DNA of 20,919 bases, from positions 1 through 20,919 of the forward strand of contig CAZSXS010000067.1 in the NCBI GenBank assembly GCA_964611385.1, in the 5' to 3' direction. Every line of letters starts with the position of its first letter. Position 1 is the stretch's first letter. The notes under the pieces are model-generated. The model was not told where the DNA came from, made no database searches, and saw only the letters and a list, made by a program, of their open reading frames with translations. This document shows positions 12,729-20,884 of the stretch, piece by piece. Position numbers and translations under genes: made by a program. The stretch comes from CAZSXS01 sp964611385 (GTDB lineage Bacteria; Bacillota; Clostridia; Lachnospirales; CAYPQA01).

Positions 12729-14726
12729 ATGGAAAGAGGAAATTTATCGATTAATAGTGAGAACATTTTACCGATTATTAAGAAATGGCTGTATTCGGAT
12801 ACCGATATCTTTGTCCGAGAGCTTGTTTCAAATGCCTGTGACGCCATCAACAAACTGAATAAGTTGGCCACCCTTGGAGAGATTCCTCCTGTGAACGATC
12901 AATACGCCGTTCATGTGGTCATTGACAAGGACAACAAGACCATTCAGTTCATTGATAATGGCATTGGCATGACCGCAGATGAGATTAAACAATATATTAA
13001 TCAAATTGCATTTTCGGGAGCCAATGAGTTCATCAACAAGTATAAGGATAAGTTGGACCAGTCCAATGAAATTATCGGACACTTTGGCCTTGGCTTTTAT
13101 TCCTCCTTTATGGTTTCCGATAAGGTGCAGATAGATTCCCTTTCTTACCAGGAAGGTGCTCAAGCGGCTCGTTGGATTTGTGAGGGCGGCATTGAGTTTG
13201 AATTAACCGAAAGCGACCGCAATCAACGGGGTACAACCATTACCTTATTTGTTAATGAAGAGAGTGTGGAATTTCTTGAAGAGTTTAAGCTTCGGGGAAT
13301 TTTGAAAAAATACTGCGGCTTCCTTCCGATTGAAATTTATCTGGAAGATGCTAAAAAGCTTCAAGAAGAAAAGGAAAAGGCCGAAAAGGAACCGATGGAT
13401 GCAGAAGCTTCTGAATCTGCCGAAAGCTGTGACTGCGGACATAACCATGAAGAAGGGGACGAATGCACCTGTGAGCATGAGGACGGCGAAGAATGCAGCT
13501 GCAAGCATGACCATGCTGATCAGGATGAGCCAGTATCCAAGAATCCACCCATCAATGACACCAAGCCCCTGTGGATCAAACAACCCAAAGATTGTACAGA
13601 CGAGGAGTACAAGGAATTTTACAACAAGGTCTTCTTTGACATGAATGAGCCCTTGTTTTGGATTCATCTGAACATGGATTACCCCTTCCGTCTAAAAGGT
13701 ATCTTATATTTCCCCAAGCTAAAGCATGAGCTTGAATCCATCGAAGGCCAAGTGAAGCTTTTCAGTAACCAAGTCTTTATTGCGGACAATGTAAAAGAGG
13801 TTATCCCAGAATTTTTGCTGCTGTTAAAAGGTACTCTGGACTGTCCAGACTTACCATTGAATGTTTCCAGAAGTTTCCTGCAAAATGATGGCTATGTGAC
13901 CAAGATGTCCAGCTATATTATGCGTAAGGTAGCGGATAAGATTAATTCGCTGTACAAAAACGAGTTGGAAAGCTTTTCTGGCTACTGGGATGATATCAGC
14001 CCCTTTATCAAGTACGGCTGTATTAAAGACAAGGATTTTTACGAAAAAATTAAGGATTCTATTTTATATAAAACCACTCAGAACGACTATGTATCCTTGA
14101 AAGATTTCTTGGAGCGCAACAAAGAAAAGAGCAAGGACAAGGTCTTCTATGTCACCAACGAAAAGCAGCAAGCACAATATGTGAAGCTGTTTAAGGATCA
14201 AGGCATGGAAGCGGTTTATTTGACAACGAACTTGGATAATGCCTTTATCTCTTATGTTGAGTCTTATGATCGGGGTACAAAGTTTACCCGTATTGATGCT
14301 GAATTGTCAGACAGCCTGAAGGACAGCGCTACGGATGATGTCGGAAATAAGGAGCTGGAAGAGCTTTTCACCGGCACCCTGAACAAAAAAGAGCTTAAGG
14401 TCAAGGTTGAGTCCCTCAAGTCGTCTTCTGTATCAGCCGTGATCCTTCTGGGCGAGGAAAGCAGAAGAATGCAAGATATGTCCAGAATGTTCGGCGGCAT
14501 GAACTTTGGCTTTGCTGCAAATGATGAGACTCTGGTTCTGAACAAAAATAACTCCCTTGTGCAAAAGCTCATTGAACTTAAGGACAACGAAGAAAAGAAA
14601 GACGATGTAACCCTTGTTTGTGAGCATATTTATGACCTGGCCTTGATGAGCCACAAGCCTCTTGAGGCTGGGGATATGACCAAGTTTATTGAAAGAAGCA
14701 ATTTGCTCTTGGGTAAGCTAGTATAA
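12729..14726 (+). CDS. htpG: Chaperone HtpG (bacterial Hsp90) with Cys/His-rich insertion
   Basis: ATP-driven dimeric chaperone of 665 residues. The GHKL ATPase domain (1-205) shows ELVSNACDAINK (31-42) with catalytic Glu31, IDNGIGMT (75-82) and GHFGLGFYSSFMV (117-129). The middle domain starts near 278 (DTKPLWIKQ) and contains PLNVSRSFLQ (376-385) with the ATP-contacting Arg380. The C-terminal dimerisation domain ends GKLV. Between N and middle domains sits an insertion (about 208-277) that most bacterial HtpGs lack. It is a charged Lys/Glu helix, then three C-x-C-x-H units at 234-238, 246-250 and 256-260 with extra histidines at 240 and 262, in an acidic background. It looks like a metal-binding or redox module placed where eukaryotic Hsp90 has its charged linker. 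GGAGG precedes the ATG. Confidence 0.96.
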   Translation: MERGNLSINSENILPIIKKWLYSDTDIFVRELVSNACDAINKLNKLATLGEIPPVNDQYAVHVVIDKDNKTIQFIDNGIGMTADEIKQYINQIAFSGANEFINKYKDKLDQSNEIIGHFGLGFYSSFMVSDKVQIDSLSYQEGAQAARWICEGGIEFELTESDRNQRGTTITLFVNEESVEFLEEFKLRGILKKYCGFLPIEIYLEDAKKLQEEKEKAEKEPMDAEASESAESCDCGHNHEEGDECTCEHEDGEECSCKHDHADQDEPVSKNPPINDTKPLWIKQPKDCTDEEYKEFYNKVFFDMNEPLFWIHLNMDYPFRLKGILYFPKLKHELESIEGQVKLFSNQVFIADNVKEVIPEFLLLLKGTLDCPDLPLNVSRSFLQNDGYVTKMSSYIMRKVADKINSLYKNELESFSGYWDDISPFIKYGCIKDKDFYEKIKDSILYKTTQNDYVSLKDFLERNKEKSKDKVFYVTNEKQQAQYVKLFKDQGMEAVYLTTNLDNAFISYVESYDRGTKFTRIDAELSDSLKDSATDDVGNKELEELFTGTLNKKELKVKVESLKSSSVSAVILLGEESRRMQDMSRMFGGMNFGFAANDETLVLNKNNSLVQKLIELKDNEEKKDDVTLVCEHIYDLALMSHKPLEAGDMTKFIERSNLLLGKLV

Positions 14727-14747
14727 TAAGGAAGTAACCAAAGAAAT

Positions 14748-14793
14748 AAAGAAGGTATAGATGAATAAAAAATTCATCTATACCTTCTTTTTT
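14748..14793 (+). terminator. Strong rho-independent terminator of the murA-htpG run
   Basis: A perfect 19-bp stem (14748-14766 with 14772-14790) with an AAAAA loop runs into TTTTTT (14788-14793). It starts 22 nt after the htpG stop. It may also block transcripts arriving from cheV, because the opposite strand has a T-rich run after the stem. Confidence 0.93.
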
Positions 14794-14813
14794 AGGGTCT
14801 TTTAAAAATTTCC

Positions 14814-14830
14814 GTGGGATTAAACCTCAC
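14814..14830 (-). terminator. Weak candidate terminator for cheV
   Basis: On the minus strand GTGAGG pairs with CCCAC across a small loop with one bulge and is followed by GGAAATTTTT. It is short and imperfect; read-through into the htpG terminator is equally possible. Confidence 0.28.
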
Positions 14831-14861
14831 CCATGTCCGGCTTTTTTGAAAGCTCCCTTTT

Positions 14862-15776
14862 TTATAAAATATGCTTATCAATATAATGAATCAAGATATC
14901 AATCTCAGGCTTGGTAAGCTGAGCGTTGGCTCCAAGCTTATTGCCTTTGACTCGCATGTCCTCAGTAATGAGGGACGAGAAGATAATTACAGGCAAAATC
15001 TGAAGCACATCATCATCCCGAATCAGCTTCAACAGGTGGTGACCGTCCATTTGAGGCATTTCTATGTCCGTAATGACACAGGAGACCTGATCTTTGAGAG
15101 GAAGACTGGTTTTCTTGAACTCGTTAAGCTTATCCCAGGCTTCTTTACCGTTGGTACAACATATAATGTTGACATAGCCCGCTTTTTGAAGCGCTTCAAT
15201 GATAAGCTTTTCAAGCAGGGCAGAGTCTTCTACAATCAAAACGGGCTTGTAGCTCCGGCTCCGTTCACCTAAGCGGTTGATGCTGTCAATCTGAAAGCCG
15301 GATTGGGGGCTGATATCGACCAGAATTTTTTCAAAGTCTATAATGGTAACAAGCCTGTCCTCTATTCTTGCAATGCCTGTGGCTAAGCCTTCTTCGCCGC
15401 CATAAATGGTGCGATCCGGCTTTTCAATGTCCGTCCAAGAAATTCGATGCATAGCCTCCACGCCATGAACATGAAAGGACGAGAGCACCTTATTGAACCG
15501 GGTTAAGATTAAGATATCACGAGCCTCATTTTCAGAAGGGGGAAGACTCATGTAGGCCGCCAGGTTGATTACGGTCATAATTTCATCTCTGGGCTTAAAG
15601 ACTCCTTCGACAAAGGGGTTGGAGTTTGGCATGGGAGTAACCTTGGTGTATTGCATGATCTCAACTACCTTAGCAACATTAATCCCAAAATGTCGGTCAC
15701 TTATGGTAAACTCCATAATTTCAAGTTCGTTGGTTCCGCTTTCCAACAGAATATCCTTTTTCTTTTTAATAGACAT
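14862..15776 (-). CDS. cheV: Chemotaxis coupling protein CheV
   Basis: A two-domain chemotaxis adaptor of 304 residues. The N-terminal CheW-like domain (about 10-160) starts LLESGTNELEIMEF, typical of CheV. It couples receptors to CheA. The C-terminal receiver domain (177-300) has the acidic pair Glu183-Asp184, the phospho-acceptor Asp237 in VITDIEMPQMDG (234-245), Ser267-Ser268 at the switch position and Lys289 in LTKPE. Phosphorylation is expected to tune coupling during adaptation. GGGGAGG lies 6 nt before the ATG and a good promoter is at 15852-15880. No cheA, cheW, receptor or flagellar gene is in the window, so it is an orphan here, although the organism is presumably motile or uses a chemosensory system. 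Confidence 0.93.
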   Translation of the reverse strand: MSIKKKKDILLESGTNELEIMEFTISDRHFGINVAKVVEIMQYTKVTPMPNSNPFVEGVFKPRDEIMTVINLAAYMSLPPSENEARDILILTRFNKVLSSFHVHGVEAMHRISWTDIEKPDRTIYGGEEGLATGIARIEDRLVTIIDFEKILVDISPQSGFQIDSINRLGERSRSYKPVLIVEDSALLEKLIIEALQKAGYVNIICCTNGKEAWDKLNEFKKTSLPLKDQVSCVITDIEMPQMDGHHLLKLIRDDDVLQILPVIIFSSLITEDMRVKGNKLGANAQLTKPEIDILIHYIDKHIL

Positions 15777-15851
15777 GTTTGCCTCCCCGGAATCATTTTT
15801 ATATAAGCCTGCAATTGAACAGATAAATTTTCAGCAGTTTTTTTCACTCCT

Positions 15852-15880
15852 ATTATGCCACAGGCCTTATTAAAATTCAA
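15852..15880 (-). promoter_or_regulatory. cheV promoter
   Basis: On the minus strand, TTGAAT (15875-15880), 17 nt and CATAAT (15852-15857). It starts just 7 bp beyond the end of the WYL regulator gene, so cheV appears to be transcribed on its own from a sigma-A-type promoter rather than a flagellar sigma-28 promoter. Confidence 0.6.
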
Positions 15881-15886
15881 GGGTTT

Positions 15887-16861
15887 TTATTGGTACTGCT
15901 CCAATACTTTTTTGCTCTTCTCAATAATACACGCCCGAATTTCAGACGGTTCTATCACCTTTACAAAAGGCCCAAAGGACAGAATATAACCATAGACCCA
16001 TTCATCCACGGGGAAATCCACTTCTAAAGTGTAGGTTCCGTTCCCGTTATCCCGAATAAACCGATCGTCATAGTCGTCATAAAGACGGTAGAGGGCTTCC
16101 ACTGTAAACTCTAGGACGAGGTGCGTGTAGGGTACGACTTTGGTCGAAGAATCCTTTCGAGAAGAAGCGGTGGAAGAAGAATTTGTTGCAGATGAATCCG
16201 TGAGAGCGCAAGCGTCATGTGATGGATCATCGGTTTCATGTTCAACTCCCCGTGCAAAGGTGACGTTTGTGACTTCAAGCTGCTTGATCCGGGAAATACG
16301 AAAGATTCGATAAGACTTCTTTTGAAGACAATAGCCCCATAGATACCACGTCTGGGACTTAAAAATCAGTCGATGCGGCTCTATCCTTCTTTTGGTTTTT
16401 TCATTAAACGAGTTGATGTATACAATTTCCAATACTTTACGCTGAAGGATGGCGCCTCTGATATGCGAAAACTTGTCATAGGCATTGGGATCTGAGCCCC
16501 AGGGAGAAAAGTCGATTGAGATCCAGTCTGTTTCTGTGTTTTTAAATAAGCCTCCCAGCTTTTCCAAAACAGTATCAATCGCCGGATACTTGGTGGATTG
16601 AAGGGTCTGCAGGGCGAACAGGATGCTTTCCTTTTCGCTGTTTAACAAAGCAGTCCGATTAACCGTATACTCCTCAAGGATGGAAATACCCCCGTTGGCT
16701 CCCTGAGAGGCATAAACTGGAACCCCTGATGTGGACAGAACGTCAATGTCTCGATAGATGGTTCGGGTAGACACGCCGAAGCGCTCTGCCAGTTCCCCTG
16801 CCGTTACTGATTTTCGATTCAAAAGGATGGTTGTTATCTCCAGCAACCTGTTTAGTTTCAT
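15887..16861 (-). CDS. WYL-domain (YafY/DeoR-like) transcriptional regulator
   Basis: A 324-residue regulator. Residues 1-62 form an HTH_11-type winged helix: LAERFGVSTRTIYRDIDVLS (24-43) and the GANGGISIL wing (54-62). Residues about 130-200 carry the WYL domain (EIVYIN, RRIEPHRLIFKSQTWYLWGY 158-177, YRIFRISRIKQLEV) that senses nucleotides or other ligands in some members. The C-terminal WCX-like part includes FPVDEWVYGYILSFGPFVKVIEP (283-305). A hydrophilic Ser/Thr/Asp-rich insertion (about 206-242), with runs such as SSATNSSSTASS, separates WYL and C-terminal parts and is unusual. AGGAGG precedes the ATG. The target is unknown; the gene is divergent from the secreted-protein operon at 17201 across 339 bp, so that operon is a plausible target. 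Confidence 0.9.
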   Translation of the reverse strand: MKLNRLLEITTILLNRKSVTAGELAERFGVSTRTIYRDIDVLSTSGVPVYASQGANGGISILEEYTVNRTALLNSEKESILFALQTLQSTKYPAIDTVLEKLGGLFKNTETDWISIDFSPWGSDPNAYDKFSHIRGAILQRKVLEIVYINSFNEKTKRRIEPHRLIFKSQTWYLWGYCLQKKSYRIFRISRIKQLEVTNVTFARGVEHETDDPSHDACALTDSSATNSSSTASSRKDSSTKVVPYTHLVLEFTVEALYRLYDDYDDRFIRDNGNGTYTLEVDFPVDEWVYGYILSFGPFVKVIEPSEIRACIIEKSKKVLEQYQ

Positions 16862-17102
16862 TACGTTTTCCTCCTACTGTTTACTCATCTCATGATTCTT
16901 TCAATGGCTTTCAATATAACCGAAGCTTATTAATCTTTCAAGACATTTTCGGATCGGAGTCAGTTTTGAATGAGCCGTTTTAAATCCATGTGTGGGCAGT
17001 AACAGACGTTCAAATGCTTGCGATAAGGCTAGATCATTTTCTTTTATCTGTGTTTCGAACTTTGGAAGCAGGCCTTGGAGCAAGACAGAGGCAATAAATT
17101 CA
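16862..17102. other. Intergenic region between the WYL regulator and the secreted-protein operon
   Basis: This stretch, part of a 339-bp gap between divergent genes, holds no gene I trust. A 79-codon minus-strand frame (16901-17140) starts at a TTG and runs under the promoter at 17103. No repeat, tRNA or terminator was seen. Confidence 0.5.
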
Positions 17103-17131
17103 TTGACATTACTTTTTTGAAATGATATAAT
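17103..17131 (+). promoter_or_regulatory. Consensus sigma-A promoter of the secreted-protein operon
   Basis: TTGACA (17103-17108), exactly 17 nt, TATAAT (17126-17131), with TGA before the -10 (extended -10). Both boxes match consensus perfectly. Transcription would start near 17138, giving a leader of about 63 nt before the ATG at 17201. A promoter this strong implies high basal expression or control by a repressor. Confidence 0.9.
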
Positions 17132-17200
17132 TTTCCACAATAAGCTCCAAAGTAGGGGTTGACAATATGAACAAATATTATTTATGTCAGGGAGGTTTTT

Positions 17201-18439
17201 ATGAAATGTGTTAGGTATTTACGGCCTAAAGTCCTATTTTTGTTGTGTATTATGACGCTGTCCTTCATGAACGTTTTACCCACTTTTGCCGACACCCTAT
17301 TTAGCGTCCGTATGAAGCAGGAATTTTTCCAATTCATTGTCAGTATCAAGAATACGGATTTTATGAACTACAATGCATATGCCATTCATGACTTTGACGG
17401 TGACGGCATTCCAGAGGTGCTTTTGGGGAATAAGAACGAGGAAAATGAAAACTTGATTGCCTATGACGTTTTTAAATATGCTCATGGTGACTTTAAAAAA
17501 ATCGGTTACCTTTCCGAAAGCCGCTACTTAATTAAAGACAAGTATTCCAATGCGCTTTTGTCTGTGAACGGATACCAGCAGTTCAATATTAGCGCCGAAG
17601 TTCAAGTTGCTAATTATTATGTACATAACAATACGCTGCAAAAGAACATTGTTCTTTCTTCCCTTGCAAATGGCTACTGCATTAAAAATGACATTGAGAT
17701 TCCCTACCAGCGTTTTGAAGAAGAGCTCCACAACTTTGTAGCAACTTATGACGAGCTGATGATTCATGACAGTTTTAATTTCAGCGTCATTTATGCTGCG
17801 ATCTACAGTTGGAGGCCCAGCAACTTTTTTGCGCCGAAGCCCGACAACTTTAATACATACGGCTCTTTGACCGAGGGCTGGCAAGAAAAGTACAAAAAAT
17901 TTCTTTTCTATATGTGTGGCCCTATGGATACCTACAAAGATAATTATTTGATGCAAAACAAAATCCGCAAGGACTATAAACGCTTTTCTTTGTATGATTT
18001 TGACGGGGATGAGATCCCCGAGCTTTTAGCCGCAACAAGCTCTGGCACCCATTACAGCTTTGACGTCTTTAAATACATCAATAGCGACATCACCTTCTTA
18101 GGTTCCTTTGACGGCTATTCGAAATACATCGCAAAGTTGCCCCAATCCACAGTGCTTTTCAGTTACGACCCCATTGGCAATCTTTTCAATTATCAAAGCG
18201 CCCGGTTTGTAGCCTCCACTTCCTTAGCCTTAGACCTGACCGAGATTATGGCCATATACCCCAACCCCTACAACCCGAAGGATACGATCTACAGTCTTTA
18301 CGATTCGCCCACGACCTATGCACAATACAACAACAGCTTGCTTTATCACTATAACGCTTGTACCGAAATTCAATCCTACGATACCCAAATGGTTCCTTAT
18401 GCTGCAATTTTGGCTGCCTGGGAACCGCTGGGGGAGTAA
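17201..18439 (+). CDS. Secreted two-repeat protein with Asp-rich Ca-type loops (paralogue 1)
   Basis: A 412-residue exported protein of unknown function. Residues 1-30 are a signal peptide (MKCVRYLRPK, hydrophobic core, TFA cleavage before DTLF). The mature part consists of two related halves, about 35-206 and 225-408. Each contains an aromatic helix (KQEFFQFI / EKYKKFLFY), an Asp-rich loop (HDFDGDGIPEVLLG 63-76 / YDFDGDEIPELLAA 265-278), a D-V-F-K-Y strand, then a glycine and a Y-I/L turn, and closes with W-x-P (SWRPSN / AWEPLG). D-x-D-x-D-G loops usually bind calcium, as in FG-GAP/VCBS or EF-hand-like modules; calcium binding is inferred. GGGAGG lies 5 nt before the ATG. It is first in a three-gene operon; its tandem paralogue follows 35 nt later. 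Confidence 0.85.
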   Translation: MKCVRYLRPKVLFLLCIMTLSFMNVLPTFADTLFSVRMKQEFFQFIVSIKNTDFMNYNAYAIHDFDGDGIPEVLLGNKNEENENLIAYDVFKYAHGDFKKIGYLSESRYLIKDKYSNALLSVNGYQQFNISAEVQVANYYVHNNTLQKNIVLSSLANGYCIKNDIEIPYQRFEEELHNFVATYDELMIHDSFNFSVIYAAIYSWRPSNFFAPKPDNFNTYGSLTEGWQEKYKKFLFYMCGPMDTYKDNYLMQNKIRKDYKRFSLYDFDGDEIPELLAATSSGTHYSFDVFKYINSDITFLGSFDGYSKYIAKLPQSTVLFSYDPIGNLFNYQSARFVASTSLALDLTEIMAIYPNPYNPKDTIYSLYDSPTTYAQYNNSLLYHYNACTEIQSYDTQMVPYAAILAAWEPLGE

Positions 18440-18474
18440 AATAAATTATTTGTCTTTTAGACAGGGAGGTAAAT

Positions 18475-19713
18475 ATGAAAACAGTTCAATTTTCTAGAAA
18501 GGCGCTTTCAATGTTCCTGGCGGTGCTAATGCTTGTGGTTTTCAATCCTGTAAGCGCAACCGCCTCAAACAATTTTAGCGCAAGTATCAAACAGGAATTT
18601 TACCAGTTTATATCCACTCGCTACCAAGGGGATTGGGGCAGCTACAATGCTTTTACCTTGCATGATCTTGACGGCGATGCGATCCCAGAGGTTCTTTTCG
18701 GCTGCCAGAATGAGCAGAATACAAACTTCGCTTATTACGATATATTCAAGTATTCAAACAAGGAATTTAAGAAAATCGGAATCATTTCCGAAAGCAGATA
18801 CCTAATGAAGGATAAATATTCCCATGCCATTTTAGGGATCTATGCCAACATCAGCGAATACGCACCCCGAGCCAATATCATTATTTCCAACTATTACATC
18901 CACAACAGCACGCTCCAAACCAACACCGTTTTAATGCATACGGAAGATGGTTTTACCTTAAAGAACAATATGCAGATCGACTTAGAGCAATATGAAAAGG
19001 AACTGTACAACTACTTAGGTACATATGATGAATTAATGGTGCATGACCTGTTTACTGAAAGTGTGATCTACACCGCTATTTTCAGCTGGCGTCCCACCAT
19101 GTTCCCAACGCCTTACCCTAACAATTTAAAAACCCAGACTGCTCTCACAAAAGACTGGCAGCTTAAGTATTTTGAATTTTTAAATTACATGCGGGGCCCA
19201 AGAAACACATATTACGATGCCTACAGCGATGATTTTATTTATCGGAAGGAATATGACCGTTTTGCTCTTCACGATTTAGATGGCAGCGGTATTCCTGAGC
19301 TTTTAGTTGCCACAACTTACGGTGGTCATTACAGCTTTGACGTGTATAAGTACATTAATAAAGAAGTAACCTTTATCGGCTCCTTTGATGGCTATTCAAA
19401 GTACATTGGGAAAATGCCGGACTCAAAAGATATTTTCAGCTATGACCCGGTAAGCAATCTATTTAACTTCCAGATGTCTCGTAATATTTCCTATAAGAAC
19501 TTCGCCTTGGATATAACGGATCTGCTTTCTGTCTATATTAATCCTGACAACCGGAATGCAACCGTTTATTCTATCAACGGAAAGGCAAGCACTTATACCA
19601 AATACAACGAAGCGCTTCTTTCTTATGTTAATTCATGCACGGAAATCAAAAGCTATGATGCATGGATCGTGCCTTATGATGCGGTACTTGCTTCTTGGCG
19701 CCCCAATAAATAG
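18475..19713 (+). CDS. Secreted two-repeat protein with Asp-rich Ca-type loops (paralogue 2)
   Basis: Tandem paralogue of the preceding gene with the same length, 412 residues, and the same layout. A signal peptide (1-30, SATA cleavage before SNNF) is followed by two repeats with loops HDLDGDAIPEVLFG (63-76) and HDLDGSGIPELLVA (266-279). Across residues 63-120 of both proteins, 38 of 58 positions are identical by hand count, while signal peptides and the 125-175 region differ. SWRP ends the first repeat and SWRPNK the second. The ribosome binding site context ACAGGGAGGT resembles that of paralogue 1 (TCAGGGAGGT), so the duplication included the leader. Divergence shows the duplication is not recent. 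The two could form heteromers or recognise different ligands; this is inference. Confidence 0.85.
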   Translation: MKTVQFSRKALSMFLAVLMLVVFNPVSATASNNFSASIKQEFYQFISTRYQGDWGSYNAFTLHDLDGDAIPEVLFGCQNEQNTNFAYYDIFKYSNKEFKKIGIISESRYLMKDKYSHAILGIYANISEYAPRANIIISNYYIHNSTLQTNTVLMHTEDGFTLKNNMQIDLEQYEKELYNYLGTYDELMVHDLFTESVIYTAIFSWRPTMFPTPYPNNLKTQTALTKDWQLKYFEFLNYMRGPRNTYYDAYSDDFIYRKEYDRFALHDLDGSGIPELLVATTYGGHYSFDVYKYINKEVTFIGSFDGYSKYIGKMPDSKDIFSYDPVSNLFNFQMSRNISYKNFALDITDLLSVYINPDNRNATVYSINGKASTYTKYNEALLSYVNSCTEIKSYDAWIVPYDAVLASWRPNK

Positions 19714-19725
19714 GAGGTGCAAGGC

Positions 19726-20853
19726 TTGAAAAGAATCTTTGCCGTTTCTATACTGCTCAGTGTGTTACTGAGTCAGTCCACCTTTGCGTCTGCAAACCCG
19801 AGCTTTACGCAGCCACTGGTAACCCAAGGCCAGGAGGCAGGCGCAACGCCTGAGCCTAAACCCTTGCCGGAACCTATCCAGAACAACACCCCAGAAACAC
19901 CTGCTGTACGGGCGGCCGCACCATCTCCGACACCTTCGCCTCAGCCCCCCTTACCGGAGCCCAGCCCAGCACCAAGTGAGATACCCAAGTGGCCTTTTTC
20001 AGATGGGGCACTGCAAGCAGAGGACTTGGACTTGGAATCCTTGATTTCTCAGGGTATGGATCCGAATGATGCGTCCTGGTCTCTTTTAGACTTGGCACTG
20101 CAAGCAGAAGGCTTGGATTTGGCTTCCCTGATTCCACAGAAGGGTATCAGCTTTTATCCAGAGTTTCCAGATGTTCCAGACTTCTTTACCTATGCCAGGC
20201 CTATCGGTGGCTTTTGTATTGAGTACCCCACCAGCATTGAATTTTTTAACTACTTAAACAACCCCAAAGAGGAGTTTTCCTTTTCGACCAAGATCTACGA
20301 CTACATCAATGTTCCTTTTGAAAAGGCGGACGGCTACAAGGCCTATTTACCAAAGTTAGGCTTCACTAGCGCAACCTACGAAGTTTTAAAGCAGAACTTC
20401 GGAGAGTTTTACGAACAGATTGCTTTGGATGTATTATACGACCCGGAATTTTCTGTGGATCTGGACGGTGTCTTTTATCTCAACTACCGCTCGGAGTTTA
20501 CAGTGGTACTGGTTGGCAAGACCAACACCTACATTGGCGATTTTCCTATCCTTTGCAGCGAAGTACGGCTATACAGCTTAACAGCCTACGAAGAAGGCTC
20601 TCGGGAGATCAAAGTAGAAATACCCGACTACGCTAAGGCCATCATCAGCAAGGTGATGGAGATAGACCCCCTAACAGGGATCAAGCGCTACTACTACACT
20701 CCGGGCCTATACGAACTGATCATCCCCCCAGCCAAGCACGAGATAGAGTACGACAAGCCTGAAATCAACGGGGAGATCTTAGTTACGCCCGAACAACAAG
20801 AAATTGATGTCAGAAGAAGCATTGACGAGCTAGAGTATTTTTTAATTTATTAA
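19726..20853 (+). CDS. Secreted proline-rich hypothetical protein
   Basis: A 375-residue exported protein of unknown function, last in the operon. The start is taken as TTG 19726, because AGGAGG (19712-19717, overlapping the stop of the previous gene) lies 8 nt upstream; an in-frame GTG at 19717 lies within that ribosome binding site. The signal peptide is 1-23 (MKRIFAVSILLSVLLSQSTF-ASA). Residues 41-90 are a Pro/Glu/Ser-rich linker (PSPTPSPQPPLPEPSPAPSE). Residues 95-138 hold a duplicated unit, A-L-Q-A-E-x-L-D-L-x-S-L-I-x-Q, 29 residues apart. Residues 142-375 form a probable globular beta-rich domain with many Tyr and Phe and no recognised motif. No membrane anchor or sortase signal is visible, so it is probably released or bound through a partner. 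Linkage with the two Asp-loop proteins suggests a shared extracellular role. Confidence 0.8.
   Translation: MKRIFAVSILLSVLLSQSTFASANPSFTQPLVTQGQEAGATPEPKPLPEPIQNNTPETPAVRAAAPSPTPSPQPPLPEPSPAPSEIPKWPFSDGALQAEDLDLESLISQGMDPNDASWSLLDLALQAEGLDLASLIPQKGISFYPEFPDVPDFFTYARPIGGFCIEYPTSIEFFNYLNNPKEEFSFSTKIYDYINVPFEKADGYKAYLPKLGFTSATYEVLKQNFGEFYEQIALDVLYDPEFSVDLDGVFYLNYRSEFTVVLVGKTNTYIGDFPILCSEVRLYSLTAYEEGSREIKVEIPDYAKAIISKVMEIDPLTGIKRYYYTPGLYELIIPPAKHEIEYDKPEINGEILVTPEQQEIDVRRSIDELEYFLIY
20008..20139 (+). repeat. Intragenic direct repeat, 87-bp period
   Basis: Two 45-bp units (20008-20052 and 20095-20139) share the opening GCACTGCAAGCAGA and encode ALQAEDLDLESLISQ and ALQAEGLDLASLIPQ. They look like an ancient in-frame duplication of 29 codons, of which only the first half of each unit remains alike. 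Confidence 0.75.
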
Positions 20854-20884
20854 GGAAAAAGACAAAGACCATGGGGGAGGGAAG

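Noticed and set aside
13245..13667. 140-codon minus-strand frame opposite the HtpG insert
   Set aside because: Antisense shadow of htpG; its hydrophobic look comes from the complement of Glu/Lys-rich codons.
16901..17140. 79-codon minus-strand open frame between the WYL regulator and the secreted operon
   Set aside because: It starts at a TTG with only GGAG 4 nt away, its first codons lie under the consensus promoter at 17103-17131, and the frame simply stays open upstream without a Met. No recognisable protein.
17159..17187. Second TTGACA upstream of paralogue 1 as a promoter
   Set aside because: No good -10 box at 17 nt, and transcription would start past the ribosome binding site, about 6 nt before the ATG.
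19717..19725. GTG start for the proline-rich secreted protein
   Set aside because: This GTG overlaps the AGGAGG ribosome binding site (19712-19717); TTG 19726 has ideal spacing and gives a normal signal peptide.
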